NCBI RefSeq assembly: GCF_030167915.1
Contig: NZ_JARGNB010000001.1
Coordinates: 372,001 to 436,000 of the forward strand
Origin: Aquabacterium humicola
GTDB taxonomy: Bacteria > Pseudomonadota > Gammaproteobacteria > Burkholderiales > Burkholderiaceae_C
Direction of reading: 5' to 3'
DNA: 64,000 bases
The notes under the pieces were generated by a model. It had not been told where the DNA came from. It worked only from the letters and a program-made list of their open reading frames with translations, and ran no database searches. Positions 1 through 8,261 of this stretch are shown piece by piece (the first letter of the stretch is position 1; every line of letters begins with the position of its first letter). The translations under genes were made by a program, and so were the position numbers.

Positions 1-1
1 C

Positions 2-2368
2 GACCACCAGGCACGCATCTGTCACTCCACCACGGTCGCGGGTGTCGCCAACACCTGGGGCTACGGCGCGATGACGAACTCGTACAACGACATGCGCAAC
101 GCGAAGGCCGCGATGTACATCGGCTCGAACGCGGCCGAGGCGCATCCGGTGTCGATGCTGCACATGCTGCATGCCAAGGAAACCGGCTGCAAGATGATCG
201 TCGTCGATCCGCGCTTCACGCGCACCGCGGCGAAGGCCGACGACTACGTGCGCATCCGCTCGGGCAGCGACATCCCGTTCCTCTTCGGCCTGCTGTACCA
301 CATCTTCAAGAACGGCTGGGAGGACAAGCAGTACATCGCCGACCGTGTCTACGGCATGGACAAGGTGCGCGACGAGGTCCTGGCGAAGTGGACGCCGGAC
401 AAGGTGCTCGAGGCCTGCGGCGTCGACGAGGCCACCTGCTACAAGACGGCCAAGACGCTGGCCGACAACCGGCCGAGCACGATCGTCTGGTGCATGGGCC
501 AGACCCAGCACACCATCGGCAACGCGATGGTGCGCGCGTCCTGCATCGTGCAGCTGGCGCTGGGCAACATCGGCAAGTCAGGCGGCGGCGCCAACATCTT
601 CCGCGGCCACGACAACGTGCAGGGCGCCACCGACGTCGGCCCCAATCCGGATTCGCTGCCCGGCTACTACGGCGTCGCCGAGGGCGCATGGAAGCACTTC
701 GCGAAGGTGTGGGACGTCGACTTCGAGTGGATCAAGAAGCAGTTCGCGCCCGGCATGCTGACCAAGCCGGGCATGACCGTCTCGCGCTGGATCGACGGCG
801 TGCTCGAGAAGAACGAGCTGATCGACCAGGAGAGCAACCTGCGCGGCCTGTTCTTCTGGGGCCATGCGCCGAACTCGCAGACCCGCGGCCTCGAGATGAA
901 GCGGGCGATGGACAAGCTGGACCTGCTGGTGGTGGTCGATCCGTACCCGTCGGCCACCGCGGCGATGGCGGCGATGCCCAGCAAGGACGGCGAGCTCAAC
1001 AAGAACCGGGCGGTCTACCTGCTGCCGGCCGCGACGCAGTTCGAGACCAGCGGTTCCTGCACCGCGTCGAACCGCTCGCTGCAATGGCGCGAGAAGGTGA
1101 TCGAGCCGCTGTGGGAATCGCGCACCGACCAGATGATCATGTACCAGCTGGCGCAGAAGCTGGGCTTCGACAAGGAGCTGACGAAGAGCCACAAGCTGGT
1201 CGCCGGCAAGGGCGGGATGATGGAGCCCGAGCCCGAATCGCTGCTGCGCGAGATCAACAAGGGCATGTGGACCATCGGCTACACCGGCCAGAGCCCGGAA
1301 CGCCTGAAGGCGCACATGCGCAACATGAACGTCTTCGACGTGAAGACGCTGAAGGCCAAGGGCGGCGTCGACAAGGAGACCGGCTACAAGCTCGACGGCG
1401 ACTACTTCGGTTTGCCCTGGCCCTGCTACGGCACGGCCGAGATCAAGCACCCGGGCTCGCCCAACCTGTACGACACGTCGAAGCACGTGATGGAGGGCGG
1501 CGGCAACTTCCGCGCGAACTTCGGCGTCGAGCGCGAGGGCATGAACCTGCTGGCCGCTGACGGCTCGTGCTCCAAGGGCGCCGAGATCACCACCGGCTAT
1601 CCGGAGTTCGACCACATCCTGCTGAAGAAGCTCGGCTGGTGGAACGACCTGACCGAGGCCGAACGCACCGCGGCCGAGGGCAAGAACTGGAAGACCGACC
1701 TGTCGGGCGGCATCCAGCGCGTCGCGCTGGCGCATGGCTGCCATCCCTTCGGCAACGCCCGCGCCCGCGCGGTCGTCTGGAACTTCCCCGACCCGATCCC
1801 GCAGCACCGGGAGCCGCTGTACTCGACGCGGCCGGAGCTCGTCGCCAAGTACCCGACGCACGACGACAAGAACGCGTTCTGGCGCCTGCCGACCTTGTTC
1901 AAGAGCGTGCAGGAGAAGAACAAGGACATCGGCAAGAACTTCCCGCTGATCATGAGCTCGGGCCGCCTCGTCGAGTACGAAGGCGGCGGCGAGGAGACGC
2001 GCTCGAACCCCTGGCTCGCCGAGCTGCAGCAGGAGATGTTCGTCGAGATCAACCCGGCCACCGCCAACGACCGCGGCATCCGCAACGGCGACAACGTGTG
2101 GGTCAGCACACCGACCGGCGCGCGGCTGACGGTGAAGGCGCTGGTCACCGAGCGGGTCGACCGCGAGACCGTGTGGCTGCCGTTCCACTTCTCGGGCCGC
2201 TGGCAGGGCGCTGACTTGCTGGCCTACTACCCGAATGGCGCGGCCCCGGTGGTGCGCGGCGAGGCCGTCAACACCGCCACGACCTACGGCTACGACAGCG
2301 TGACGATGATGCAGGAGACCAAGACCACGGTCTGCCAGGTGCAAAAGGCCACGACGGCCACCGCCTGA
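2..2368 (+). CDS. Formate dehydrogenase catalytic (alpha) subunit, 5' end outside window
   Basis: Molybdenum- or tungsten-bis(pterin) subunit that oxidises formate to CO2 in a membrane-bound, periplasm-facing complex. The reading frame is open from base 2, so the true start, the twin-arginine signal and the N-terminal Fe-S motif lie to the left. The first residues read DHQARICHSTTV, which aligns with the Sec-His active site of E. coli FdnG; here the codon at 20-22 is TGT, so this is a cysteine enzyme. Further support: a DPRFTRTA motif, a GGGAN followed by RGHDNVQG segment, and a C-terminal pterin-binding domain with GDNVWVSTPTGA. The visible part is 788 residues. The Fe-S subunit follows after 21 bases. 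Mo or W use cannot be told from sequence, but the nearby tungstate-type permease is suggestive. Confidence 0.95.
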   Translation, partial: DHQARICHSTTVAGVANTWGYGAMTNSYNDMRNAKAAMYIGSNAAEAHPVSMLHMLHAKETGCKMIVVDPRFTRTAAKADDYVRIRSGSDIPFLFGLLYHIFKNGWEDKQYIADRVYGMDKVRDEVLAKWTPDKVLEACGVDEATCYKTAKTLADNRPSTIVWCMGQTQHTIGNAMVRASCIVQLALGNIGKSGGGANIFRGHDNVQGATDVGPNPDSLPGYYGVAEGAWKHFAKVWDVDFEWIKKQFAPGMLTKPGMTVSRWIDGVLEKNELIDQESNLRGLFFWGHAPNSQTRGLEMKRAMDKLDLLVVVDPYPSATAAMAAMPSKDGELNKNRAVYLLPAATQFETSGSCTASNRSLQWREKVIEPLWESRTDQMIMYQLAQKLGFDKELTKSHKLVAGKGGMMEPEPESLLREINKGMWTIGYTGQSPERLKAHMRNMNVFDVKTLKAKGGVDKETGYKLDGDYFGLPWPCYGTAEIKHPGSPNLYDTSKHVMEGGGNFRANFGVEREGMNLLAADGSCSKGAEITTGYPEFDHILLKKLGWWNDLTEAERTAAEGKNWKTDLSGGIQRVALAHGCHPFGNARARAVVWNFPDPIPQHREPLYSTRPELVAKYPTHDDKNAFWRLPTLFKSVQEKNKDIGKNFPLIMSSGRLVEYEGGGEETRSNPWLAELQQEMFVEINPATANDRGIRNGDNVWVSTPTGARLTVKALVTERVDRETVWLPFHFSGRWQGADLLAYYPNGAAPVVRGEAVNTATTYGYDSVTMMQETKTTVCQVQKATTATA

Positions 2369-2389
2369 TCGGCGATCCAGGAGAACGAC

Positions 2390-3016
2390 ATGGCAAGAAT
2401 GAAGTTCATCTGTGACGCCGAGCGGTGCATCGAATGCAACGGCTGCGTCACCGCCTGCAAACAGGAGCACAACGTGCCCTGGGGCGTCAACCGGCGCCGC
2501 GTCGTCACGCTCAACGACGGCATGGCGGGCGAGAAGAGCATCTCGGTCGCGTGCATGCATTGCTCCGACGCGCCGTGCATGGCGGTGTGTCCGGTCGACT
2601 GCTTCTACCGCACCGACGAAGGCGTGGTGCTGCACGACAAGGATGTCTGCATCGGCTGCGGCTACTGCTCGTATGCCTGCCCGTTCGGCGCGCCGCAGTT
2701 CCCCGCCAATGGCGAGTTCGGGCTGCGCGGCAAGATGGACAAGTGCACCTTCTGCGCCGGCGGTCCGGAAGCCAACGGCAGCGAGGCCGAGAACGCCAAG
2801 TACGGGCGCAACCGCCTGTCCGAAGGCAAGCTGCCGGCCTGCGCCGAGATGTGCTCGACCAAGGCGCTGCTCGGCGGCGACGGCGACGTGGTGGCCGACA
2901 TCTTCCGCACCCGCGTGCTGAACCGCGGCAAGGGCAGCGAGGTGTGGGGCTGGGGCACCGCCTACGGCAAGCCGACGCAGACCTCGCAGGCGGGGTCCGA
3001 AGGAGTCAAGAAGTGA
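2390..3016 (+). CDS. Formate dehydrogenase iron-sulfur (beta) subunit, FDH3 type
   Basis: A 208-residue ferredoxin-like electron-transfer subunit that passes electrons from the catalytic subunit to the cytochrome b subunit. It has four cysteine clusters typical of four [4Fe-4S] centres: CIECNGCVTAC near the N-terminus, CMHCSDAPCMAVCPVDC, then CIGCGYCSYACP, and separate CTFC and CAEMC motifs. The ATG lies 10 bases after a GGAGA ribosome-binding sequence. It lacks the C-terminal membrane anchor of E. coli FdnH, as is usual for the shorter FDH3 beta subunits of Betaproteobacteria. Its TGA stop overlaps the GTG start of the next gene, so the two are probably translationally coupled. Confidence 0.95.
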   Translation: MARMKFICDAERCIECNGCVTACKQEHNVPWGVNRRRVVTLNDGMAGEKSISVACMHCSDAPCMAVCPVDCFYRTDEGVVLHDKDVCIGCGYCSYACPFGAPQFPANGEFGLRGKMDKCTFCAGGPEANGSEAENAKYGRNRLSEGKLPACAEMCSTKALLGGDGDVVADIFRTRVLNRGKGSEVWGWGTAYGKPTQTSQAGSEGVKK

Positions 3017-3252
3017 CCGCGCGGCCGCTGCACGCGCTGGCCCTGGCCGCCGTGCTGCTCGCCGCGGCCGGCTGCGGCGAGCGCTCGCAGAAGCTGGAGC
3101 AGGGCACGCGCAAGCCGGATGCGCAGGCCTGGTCGGTGTCCGATGCCGCCCACCCGGCCTACCGCGCGGCGGGCTGGAAGGCGGGCGACAAGCAGGCGTG
3201 GGAAGAGCAGCTCCGCCAGCGGAACCAGGCGCAGAACGACTACCTGCGCTGA
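3013..3252 (+). CDS. Small lipoprotein encoded within the formate dehydrogenase operon
   Basis: A 79-residue protein starting at a GTG that overlaps the stop of the beta-subunit gene (GTGA). The N-terminus is a lipoprotein signal: a hydrophobic Leu/Ala stretch ending in a lipobox LAAAGC at about residues 15-20. The mature part is short, hydrophilic and ends in a Gln/Asn-rich helix. No catalytic motif is visible. Its place between the Fe-S and cytochrome subunits suggests a role in assembly or anchoring of the complex at the periplasmic face; that is inference from position only. The overlap and lipobox make a real gene likely despite its size. Confidence 0.75.
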   Translation: MTARPLHALALAAVLLAAAGCGERSQKLEQGTRKPDAQAWSVSDAAHPAYRAAGWKAGDKQAWEEQLRQRNQAQNDYLR

Positions 3253-3280
3253 GCGGCCCCGGATCGACACGGAGACGGCG

Positions 3281-4450
3281 ATGCGACACCTGATCCCCCG
3301 CGCGCTGGCCGGCCTGCTGGCCGCGCTGGCCGTGACGATGGCGTCCGGCCAGGCCGCGCCCGATGCGGCCGCGTCCGCCTCTGCCGCCGCGGCGCCGAAC
3401 GGCACGCCCGCGCTGGCCGGGCCGCCGGCCGGCTTCGTCGCGCCGCCGGAACCGAAGCCCGACGAGAACAATGCGCAGCGCGCGAAGAGCCAGCCCGGCA
3501 ACAACGCGCCGTTCTGGCGCGGCGTGCGCGAGTCCGGCGTCAACAAGGGCTATTCCAGCCTGCCCGGCGCCGAGCAGGGCGTCCTGATCCAGCCCTTCGT
3601 GCAGTACCCGGGCTCGCGCTACACGAATGCCGGCGAAGCCTGGCGGCAGGTCCGCAACGACTGGATCATTCCGTACGGCGGCGCGCTGATCGTGATCACC
3701 GTGCTGGCGCTGGCGCTGTTCTACTTCAGCCGCGGACCGCTCGGCGGCCACGTGCCCGACACCGGCCGCAAGGTCGAGCGCTTCACCTTCTTCGAGCGGG
3801 CGGCGCACTGGTCGAACGCCACCGCCTTCTGCGTGCTCGCGATCTCGGGCCTGGTGATGGCCTTCGGCAAGTTCATCCTGCTGCCGCTGACCGGCAGCAC
3901 CCTGTTCGGCTGGCTGACCTACGCGCTGAAGACCGCGCACAACCTGTTCGGCCCGCTGTTCGCGGTGTCGCTGGTGATCGTGTTCTTCACTTTCGTGCGC
4001 GACAACTTCCCGCACGCCTCCGACATGCAGTGGCTGCGCAAGGGCGGCGGCCTGTTCGGCGGCGAGGAACCGCCATCGGGGCGCTTCAACGCCGGCGAGA
4101 AGCTGATCTTCTGGGGTGGCGTGTTCCTGTGCGGCGGCGTGGCCGTGGCCTCTGGGCTGGTGCTCGACAAGCTGATCCCGGGCATGGCCTACCTGCGCGG
4201 CGACATGCAGATCGCCCACATGATCCACGGCGTCGCGACCGCGCTGATGATCGTGCTGTTCCTGGGCCACATCTACCTGGGCACGATCGGCACGCGCGGC
4301 GCCTTCCAGGCCATGCGCACCGGCGTCGTCGACGAGGCCTGGGCCATCGAACACCACGGTCTCTGGTACGAGGACGTGCGCGCCGGTCGCATTCCCGCGC
4401 AGCGCACGCCGCCGTCCGACCGGCCGGCCCAGCCCGCCGCGCAGGCCTGA
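3281..4450 (+). CDS. Formate dehydrogenase cytochrome b (gamma) subunit
   Basis: A 389-residue integral membrane dihaem cytochrome b of the FdnI/FdoI family that anchors the complex and passes electrons to quinone. An N-terminal signal-like helix is followed by an Ala/Pro-rich linker of about 60 residues, longer than in E. coli. A first hydrophobic segment follows WIIPYGG (about 130-150), then the conserved ERFTFFERAAHWSNATAF region with a candidate haem-ligand His, and three more membrane segments with further His residues in TAHNLFG, QIAHMIHG and LGHIYLG. The ATG at 3281 is preferred over upstream in-frame starts because it begins directly at the hydrophobic signal and lies 28 bases after the preceding gene. 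Confidence 0.93.
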   Translation: MRHLIPRALAGLLAALAVTMASGQAAPDAAASASAAAAPNGTPALAGPPAGFVAPPEPKPDENNAQRAKSQPGNNAPFWRGVRESGVNKGYSSLPGAEQGVLIQPFVQYPGSRYTNAGEAWRQVRNDWIIPYGGALIVITVLALALFYFSRGPLGGHVPDTGRKVERFTFFERAAHWSNATAFCVLAISGLVMAFGKFILLPLTGSTLFGWLTYALKTAHNLFGPLFAVSLVIVFFTFVRDNFPHASDMQWLRKGGGLFGGEEPPSGRFNAGEKLIFWGGVFLCGGVAVASGLVLDKLIPGMAYLRGDMQIAHMIHGVATALMIVLFLGHIYLGTIGTRGAFQAMRTGVVDEAWAIEHHGLWYEDVRAGRIPAQRTPPSDRPAQPAAQA

Positions 4451-4482
4451 GTGAACCGAGAGCGAACCGAGAGGGCACCTTC

Positions 4483-4911
4483 ATGCGCCTTGCCAAGACC
4501 TCGCCGACCATCGTGTTCATGGTCCTGCCCCTGTTTGCGCTGCCCGTCGTGGCCAAGCTGCCGCCACTCAGCGACGAAGCCAAGGCCAAGGCCGCGGAGA
4601 CGGCGGCCAAGTCCGCATGGGGCGACAAGGTCGCCGCGTACAAGCTGTGCCTGTCGATGGACCGCACGGTCGAGCACTACAAGAAGACCGCGCAGGCCGG
4701 CGGCAAGCCGGTCGCGGCACCGGTGCCGACCCCGCCTTGCGCCGACCCCGGCCCTTACGTGTCGCCGGTGGCGTCGGCCGCGCCGCCGGCGGCGGCGTCG
4801 GCCGTGCCGCCGATCGAGGCCGCCGGCGCGCATTCGCCGCCGAAGACGGCGACGGCACCGCCGAGCACGACGCTCACCGCGAAGGAAGCGCAGGGCCCGG
4901 CCAAGAAGTAG
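4483..4911 (+). CDS. Hypothetical exported Ala/Pro-rich protein, last gene of the formate dehydrogenase operon
   Basis: A 142-residue protein with a clear signal peptide (residues 1-24, ending near PVVAKL) and a mature part with a helical Ala/Lys segment, one KLCLSMD motif and a PPCADPGPY motif, followed by a low-complexity Ala/Pro/Thr tail. Two cysteines in the mature domain could pair in the periplasm. It lies 32 bases after the cytochrome b gene on the same strand, so it is probably co-transcribed. The last 38 bases overlap the 3' end of the convergent mobA-like gene. I do not recognise a named family; function unknown. Confidence 0.7.
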   Translation: MRLAKTSPTIVFMVLPLFALPVVAKLPPLSDEAKAKAAETAAKSAWGDKVAAYKLCLSMDRTVEHYKKTAQAGGKPVAAPVPTPPCADPGPYVSPVASAAPPAAASAVPPIEAAGAHSPPKTATAPPSTTLTAKEAQGPAKK

Positions 4912-5488
4912 AGAAAGCAGAAAAGGCCTGCGGGTCGTCGAATTCGACGTCGGCGCAGCGCTGCTGCGCCGCCCAGGCCTCGATGTCGCCGGCGCCACCG
5001 GGGCCGCCGGGGCTGAATCGCACCAGGCTCTCGAGCAGGTCGACCTTCAGCAGGCAGAACGACGGATGCGCGCGGCGCACGCCCGCTTCGCGCGTTATCA
5101 CCATCGCCATCGACGCCTCGCCGGCCAGCGCAGCGCGGGCCAGGCGCTGCACGAGGTCGAGCGGGAAGCGCGGCGCGTCGCAGGGCACGGTGACGAGCCA
5201 CGGCGTCTCGCAATGCTCCAGCCCCGTCACCAGGGCGGACAGCGGTCCCGACGGGTCGCCCGTGCCATCGGGCCACACCGGCACGCCGAAGGACTCGTAG
5301 GCACCGAGGTTCCGGTTGGCGTTGATCATCACGTTGCCGACCTGCGGCGCCAGCCGCAGCAGCGCATGCATCGCCAGCGGCAGTCCGTCATGCTTGTGCA
5401 GCCCGCGGTCGATGGCGCCGAGGCCGGTGCCCGGGCCGCCGGCCAGCACCCAGCCGGTGATGTCGTCCGGATCGATCACACCTCCCAT
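4874..5488 (-). CDS. mobA: Molybdenum cofactor guanylyltransferase (MobA-like), divergent motif
   Basis: A 204-residue nucleotidyltransferase of the MobA/GT-A fold, expected to add GMP to molybdopterin to make the bis-guanine cofactor used by formate dehydrogenases. The signature loop reads LAGGPGTGLGAIDRGL where typical MobA has LAGG-x-x-x-RMGG-x-DKGL, so both the Arg and the Lys of the loop differ. NANRN, the PLSAL motif and the CDAPRFP metal-binding Asp region are intact. The ATG at 5488 overlaps the end of the tupC-like gene by 13 bases, which fits coupling in one leftward operon. The 3' end overlaps the convergent hypothetical gene by 38 bases. Whether the altered loop keeps activity is unknown. 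Confidence 0.8.
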   Translation of the reverse strand: MGGVIDPDDITGWVLAGGPGTGLGAIDRGLHKHDGLPLAMHALLRLAPQVGNVMINANRNLGAYESFGVPVWPDGTGDPSGPLSALVTGLEHCETPWLVTVPCDAPRFPLDLVQRLARAALAGEASMAMVITREAGVRRAHPSFCLLKVDLLESLVRFSPGGPGGAGDIEAWAAQQRCADVEFDDPQAFSAFSTSWPGPALPSR

Positions 5489-6180
5489 CGCAGGTCCCCC
5501 TTCAGGAACAGGTCGAGGCGCTCGTCGACACTGCGCTCGAAGAAGTGCGCGGTCGGCAGGTCCGCGCGGATCACGCCCTGGTCGAGGTAGACCACGCGCG
5601 TGGCCAGGCGCTTGGCCTGGCCGAGGTTGTGCGTGCTCATCACCAGCGTCATGCCTTCGGCCGCGAAGCCGGCGAGCATCGCCTCCACTTCCTTCTTGCC
5701 GGACGGATCGAGGTTGGCGGTCGGCTCGTCGAGGAACAGCAGGTCGGGCTTCAGCGCCCAGGCGCGCGCCAGCGCCAGGCGCTGCTGCTGGCCGCCGGAA
5801 AGCGCCCGCGCCGGGCGCCCGCGCAGCGCGGACAGGCCCGCGCGGTCCAGTGCCTCGTCGGCGCGCTGCCGGCGCTCGGCCGCCGGCACGCGCGCCAGCC
5901 AGAGCGCGAGCCGCATGTTGTTGAGCACGGACAGGCGCAGCATGAACGGGCGCTGGAAGACCATGGTCTGCGCGCGGCCCGGCGGGTTGACCGTGCGCGT
6001 GCCCGAATGCGGCAGCAGGCCGTGCAGCACCTGCAGCAGCGTCGTCTTGCCGGACCCGTTCGCCCCGATCAGCGCGATGAACTCGCCGCGATGGATCTGC
6101 AGCGCCGCCCCCTGCAGCGCGCGCACCTCGCCAAAGCGCACGCCGACGTCGTTGAGGGCCAGCAGCACGGCGGCGCTCAT
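5476..6180 (-). CDS. tupC: Tungstate/molybdate-type ABC transporter ATP-binding protein (TupC-like)
   Basis: A 234-residue ABC ATPase of the small anion-importer type. The Walker A motif is GANGSGKTT, the Q-loop follows VFQRPFML, the signature is LSGGQQQR, Walker B is LLFLDEPT, and the switch His is in MSTHNLGQ. The ATG at 6180 is chosen over an in-frame GTG at 6210 because the family begins near the first beta-strand. It sits between a matching permease gene and mobA, which supports import of the oxyanion that ends up in the pterin cofactor. Discrimination between tungstate, molybdate and phosphate cannot be made from the ATPase alone; the pairing with a TupB-type permease favours tungstate. 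Confidence 0.85.
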   Translation of the reverse strand: MSAAVLLALNDVGVRFGEVRALQGAALQIHRGEFIALIGANGSGKTTLLQVLHGLLPHSGTRTVNPPGRAQTMVFQRPFMLRLSVLNNMRLALWLARVPAAERRQRADEALDRAGLSALRGRPARALSGGQQQRLALARAWALKPDLLFLDEPTANLDPSGKKEVEAMLAGFAAEGMTLVMSTHNLGQAKRLATRVVYLDQGVIRADLPTAHFFERSVDERLDLFLKGDLRWEV

Positions 6181-6241
6181 CGGGCCCCCAAGGCCCTGCG
6201 GGCCGGCCACCCGAAGGGGCGCGAGTGCCTCCGGGCGTCAC

Positions 6242-6955
6242 TCATCTCACCCCCACCAGGCCGCCGCCGTGCATGCGCTGCGCCGCGCCGACCAGCGCGT
6301 TGATCGCGCCGACGATGCCCAGCAGCACGAGGCCCAGCGCCAGCGCCTTGGGCAGGTCGCCCTTGCTGGTCTCGAGCGCGATGGTGGTGGTCATCACCCG
6401 CGTGACGCCGTCGATGTTGCCGCCGACGATCATCACCGCGCCGACCTCCGAGATCGCCCGGCCGAACGCGGCCAGGAGGATGGTGGCCACGGCCCAGCGC
6501 TCGTGCAGCAGCATCAGCAGCGCGGCCATGAAGCCGCTGGCGCCGATCGATCGCAGCTGGTCGCCGCCGTCGCGCATCGCATCGGCGACGAGCTGGCGCG
6601 ACAGCGCGGCGATCACCGGCACGATCAGGATCGTCTGTGCCACCACCATGGCCGATGGCGTGAAGAGGATGCCCCAGGCGCCCAGCGGCCCGCTGCGCGA
6701 CAGCAGCAGGTAGACCAGCAGCCCGACCACCACCGAGGGCAGCGCGAGCAGCGTATTGAGCAGCGTGACGAGCACGCGCCGGCCCGGGAAGGTGCTGATG
6801 GCCAGCCCGGCACCGGCGGCCAGCCCGAGGCCCGCGGCCAGCGCGCAGGCCGTGGCGCTCACCGTCAGCGACAGGCCCACGGTGCGCAGCAGCACCGGGT
6901 CGCCCTGCCAGATCAGGTCGACCGCGGTGCGGAGGCTGTCGGCGATCGCACTCAT
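6242..6955 (-). CDS. tupB: Tungstate-type ABC transporter permease (TupB-like)
   Basis: A 237-residue inner-membrane permease with about five to six hydrophobic segments and the EAA-type cytoplasmic loop (AAFGRAISEVGAVMIVGGN), which couples to the ATPase. The pattern LNTLLALPSVVVGLLVYLLLSRSGPLG is typical of TupB/WtpB-like permeases. The ATG at 6955 starts a protein of normal length. The gene order tupB-tupC-mobA is leftward. No periplasmic binding protein (TupA) is present on this side; upstream lies the divergent ParM-like gene. TupA may lie left of the window, near the 5' end of the formate dehydrogenase operon, or elsewhere. Confidence 0.87.
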   Translation of the reverse strand: MSAIADSLRTAVDLIWQGDPVLLRTVGLSLTVSATACALAAGLGLAAGAGLAISTFPGRRVLVTLLNTLLALPSVVVGLLVYLLLSRSGPLGAWGILFTPSAMVVAQTILIVPVIAALSRQLVADAMRDGGDQLRSIGASGFMAALLMLLHERWAVATILLAAFGRAISEVGAVMIVGGNIDGVTRVMTTTIALETSKGDLPKALALGLVLLGIVGAINALVGAAQRMHGGGLVGVR

Positions 6956-7078
6956 GAAGGGGTGTCCATGCGCCGGACAGGATAGCCGGCAACGCGTCGA
7001 CACGCCGTGCGCGTATCCATCGGCAACCGATGCCCACGCCTCGCGTGGTGCCATGCCTTGGCCGCCGGCCACCGCTTC

Positions 7079-7117
7079 TATAAAACCAGGGCCGTACCCT
7101 GCTGACTGAAAAGGGAG
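7079..7117 (+). promoter_or_regulatory. Candidate promoter -10 and ribosome-binding site for the ParM-like gene
   Basis: A TATAAA at 7079-7084 lies 37 bases before the ATG at 7121, with a small inverted repeat (CAGGG at 7087-7091, CCCTG at 7097-7101) and an AAGGGAG ribosome-binding sequence at 7111-7117. No good -35 element is visible. The intergenic region from 6956 holds two further short inverted repeats but nothing like the iterons of plasmid centromeres. Confidence 0.4.
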
Positions 7118-7120
7118 CGT

Positions 7121-8254
7121 ATGGCGAACTCCAGCACCTCCAAGCTCCGGGCGCTCGACGGCGGCTCGGCGCAGGCCGATCCGGCCACGCGTCCGGTCGT
7201 GCGGGCCATCGACGTCGGCTTCGGCCTCGTCAAGGCCAGCGTGCGCTCCGGCAACGGCGTGGCCTTCATCAACTTCCCGTCGATGGCGATCCCCGCCGAC
7301 GCGAGCGCGGTGCGTTCGCTCAGCACGCGGCGGCGCGACACCTTCGACGTGCCGGTCGGTGGCGCGAAGTACGAGGTCGGGCGCGATGTCGGCCTCGCGC
7401 AGGCGGGCGGCAGCTTCGGCCGCGACGTCACCGACGAGTTCTACCGCGGCGCCATCTACGAGGCCCTGACCAAGGGCGCGCTGCGCTACATGGTCGAGGC
7501 CGGCGATGCGGTGGTCGACGTGCTGGTGCTGGGCCTGCCGGTCAACCAGTACAACGACGCGAAGCGGCGCGACTACCTGCGCGCGCACTACGAGGGCGAG
7601 ATCGACCTCGGCGACGAGCGCCGCATCAATGTGCGCCGGGTCATCGTGCAGGCGCAGCCGATGGGCGGCTACGCGGCGCTGGGGGACCACCTCGACGACC
7701 TCAACGCGGTGATCACCCGCACCGGCGGCGCGCTGCCGCCACTGCCGAATGCCGAATCGCTCGACGACCTGGCCGTGCTGATGATCGACCCCGGCGAGCA
7801 CACGCTCGACTGGATGCTGATCCAGCAGGGCACGGTGAACCCGCGTGCCAGCGGCGCGGCCTCGGACGCGGGGCGCCACCGCGTGGTGCGCTCGGTGCAG
7901 GAGTCGCTGGCCTCGCACATCGGCCGGCCGCTGGGGCCGGCGGTGATGCCGCGCATCAACGAGGCGCTGCGGCTGCGCACGCCGGTGAAGCTGATGGGTG
8001 TCGCCCACGAGCTCGAGCGCTTCGAGCCGGAGATCATGAGCGTCATCGAGGACTCGATCAACCTGATGATCGACGGCCTGCGCGACGCGCACGAGATCGT
8101 CGACCTGATCGTGCTCGTCGGCGGGCATCCCGATCGCTACCGCGACGTGCTGGTCAAGCGCTTCCCGGCGATTCCGGTGTTCATCATGCCCGAGCCGATG
8201 GCGGCCAATGTACGCGGCTTCCAGCTGATCGGCGAGGCGATCGCCGAAGGTTGA
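7121..8254 (+). CDS. Actin-like ATPase, ParM/StbA type (chromosomal)
   Basis: A 377-residue protein of the actin/Hsp70 ATPase fold. A phosphate-1 loop with Asp31 (AIDVGFGLVK), a phosphate-2 loop with Asp223 (MIDPGEHTLDW) and an adenosine motif (IVLVGGHPDRY, about 331-341) are visible in the right order. Plasmid ParM proteins polymerise to push DNA copies apart with ParR bound at a centromere. Here the gene is on a chromosome-like segment, followed 7 bases later by a small protein with a StbB/ParR-like N-terminus. No replication gene is near. It could segregate DNA, act as a cytoskeletal filament, or be a relic of an integrated plasmid; GC content matches its surroundings, so any transfer is old. 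Confidence 0.8.
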   Translation: MANSSTSKLRALDGGSAQADPATRPVVRAIDVGFGLVKASVRSGNGVAFINFPSMAIPADASAVRSLSTRRRDTFDVPVGGAKYEVGRDVGLAQAGGSFGRDVTDEFYRGAIYEALTKGALRYMVEAGDAVVDVLVLGLPVNQYNDAKRRDYLRAHYEGEIDLGDERRINVRRVIVQAQPMGGYAALGDHLDDLNAVITRTGGALPPLPNAESLDDLAVLMIDPGEHTLDWMLIQQGTVNPRASGAASDAGRHRVVRSVQESLASHIGRPLGPAVMPRINEALRLRTPVKLMGVAHELERFEPEIMSVIEDSINLMIDGLRDAHEIVDLIVLVGGHPDRYRDVLVKRFPAIPVFIMPEPMAANVRGFQLIGEAIAEG

Positions 8255-8261
8255 ATCGCGC

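Noticed and set aside
2..70. Start of the formate dehydrogenase gene at the ATG at 71
   Set aside because: The frame is open upstream and encodes the active-site Cys-His segment, so the ATG at 71 is internal.
578..4357. A very long open frame on the minus strand across the formate dehydrogenase operon
   Set aside because: It mirrors strongly supported rightward genes, is low-complexity in His, Arg, Gln and Val, and matches no family; a common effect of high GC content.
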